A model generated the notes under the pieces. It worked only from the letters and a program-made list of their open reading frames with translations, searched no databases and was not told where the DNA came from. Made by a program: the position numbers and the translations under genes. A DNA stretch of 6,327 nucleotides from Betaproteobacteria bacterium. Its GTDB lineage: Bacteria > Pseudomonadota > Gammaproteobacteria > Burkholderiales > Burkholderiaceae_E. Positions 5,835-6,327 of the stretch are shown here, one piece after another. Positions within the stretch are counted from its first letter, which is position 1, and every line of letters begins with the position of its first letter. The stretch spans positions 1 to 6,327 of the forward strand of contig VGHV01000146.1 of assembly GCA_016868095.1 (NCBI GenBank), written 5' to 3'.

Positions 5835-6327
5835 TTAGGATATCAGCAGCGACCCACTAAAAATTTGATCGAGCGCGGTTTGCAAGCGAACCGCATCAAG
5901 TGCGATCCAGCGTGCAGCCACGTGTTGATCAGGACGAAATAAGTAGGCAGCGCCCCTTGTCCTTAAGCCGTATTTATCTCGCAAGCTAGCATCATCATCG
6001 CTCAATACCCTATCACTATCGAGCAACAAACTCGACGCGGTAAGCTCCTTATCGCTTGGATGAAGAAGCAATAATTTCAGCGGTGGTCCATGCTCACGCC
6101 AACTTTGCACAACTCGAACAATAGCGTCGAGCTCAGCAGGCGCAACATAAAGCAGCAGGCAAAATCCGCCTTGAAGATAATCGACGAGAAATGACTCGGC
6201 GGATAGTCGCACGTCGATGAATGACTCACCCTGCGCAGGCCCTTGCTCAAACAGCGCATCGTCATCCCCCGCCACATGAAAAGATGAACTTCGATAACGA
6301 TGCGATCTTGAGGTTCGCCAGTGAAAG
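5835..6327 (-). CDS. FAD-dependent aromatic-ring hydroxylase, C-terminal portion (5' end outside window)
   Basis: The C-terminal 163 residues of a flavoprotein monooxygenase resembling 3-(3-hydroxyphenyl)propionate hydroxylase and phenol hydroxylase. These cytosolic enzymes use NAD(P)H and O2 to hydroxylate aromatic rings. The visible part contains the linker HRYRSSSFHVAGDDDALFEQ, then GPAQGESFIDVRL, and a thioredoxin-like fold (about the last 130 residues) ending in GAAYLFRPDQHVAARWIALD followed by a helix. That RPDxHVAARW signature is typical of the family's terminal domain. No CxxC redox motif is present, as is normal for this non-catalytic domain. The catalytic FAD-binding GxGxxG and DG motifs lie beyond the right edge. 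The frame is open to the edge, so the GTG at 6275 is internal. It is followed on the same strand by the DUF2783-like gene. The substrate cannot be named. Confidence 0.8.
   Translation of the reverse strand, partial: FHWRTSRSHRYRSSSFHVAGDDDALFEQGPAQGESFIDVRLSAESFLVDYLQGGFCLLLYVAPAELDAIVRVVQSWREHGPPLKLLLLHPSDKELTASSLLLDSDRVLSDDDASLRDKYGLRTRGAAYLFRPDQHVAARWIALDAVRLQTALDQIFSGSLLIS

Overview
The window looks like a stretch of a proteobacterial chromosome, most like Betaproteobacteria/Burkholderiales. This is judged from protein resemblance only: a MobA-like nucleotidyltransferase with a betaproteobacterial-type C-terminus, an ArsR regulator with a CDLVCG motif, and an FAD-monooxygenase tail followed by a DUF2783-like small gene. 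Base composition is moderate. No rRNA, tRNA, CRISPR array, insertion sequence or phage gene is visible.

Left part (1-754): the 3' portion of a MobA/MocA-like nucleotidyltransferase enters from the left edge and stops at 548. A 206-base gap follows, containing a good plus-strand intrinsic terminator (703-729). Middle (755-5570): an ArsR-family repressor on the minus strand (755-1099) is divergent from a plus-strand RND efflux pair, a periplasmic adaptor (1231-2373) and an inner-membrane permease (2374-5570). The 131-base divergent region holds two inverted repeats and overlapping promoter-like boxes, as expected if the ArsR protein controls both itself and the pump. No outer-membrane channel gene is next to the pair.

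The main anomaly is that the permease is split by a one-base deficit at about 4317-4320. The first 648 codons are in one frame. Family-like sequence then continues in the -1 frame to 5570. Restoring one base gives a continuous 1065-residue RND protein. As written, the gene would make only a truncated permease, so it is either a recent pseudogene or carries a sequence error.

Right part (5571-6327): convergent with the pump, the minus strand carries the C-terminal thioredoxin-like domain of an FAD-dependent aromatic-ring hydroxylase (cut by the right edge). A 61-residue DUF2783-like protein with a strong ribosome binding site lies downstream of it. These two look like one transcription unit and suggest aromatic-compound metabolism. 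Whether the pump and this unit are functionally linked cannot be told from the window. I see no clear evidence of a wholly new system here.
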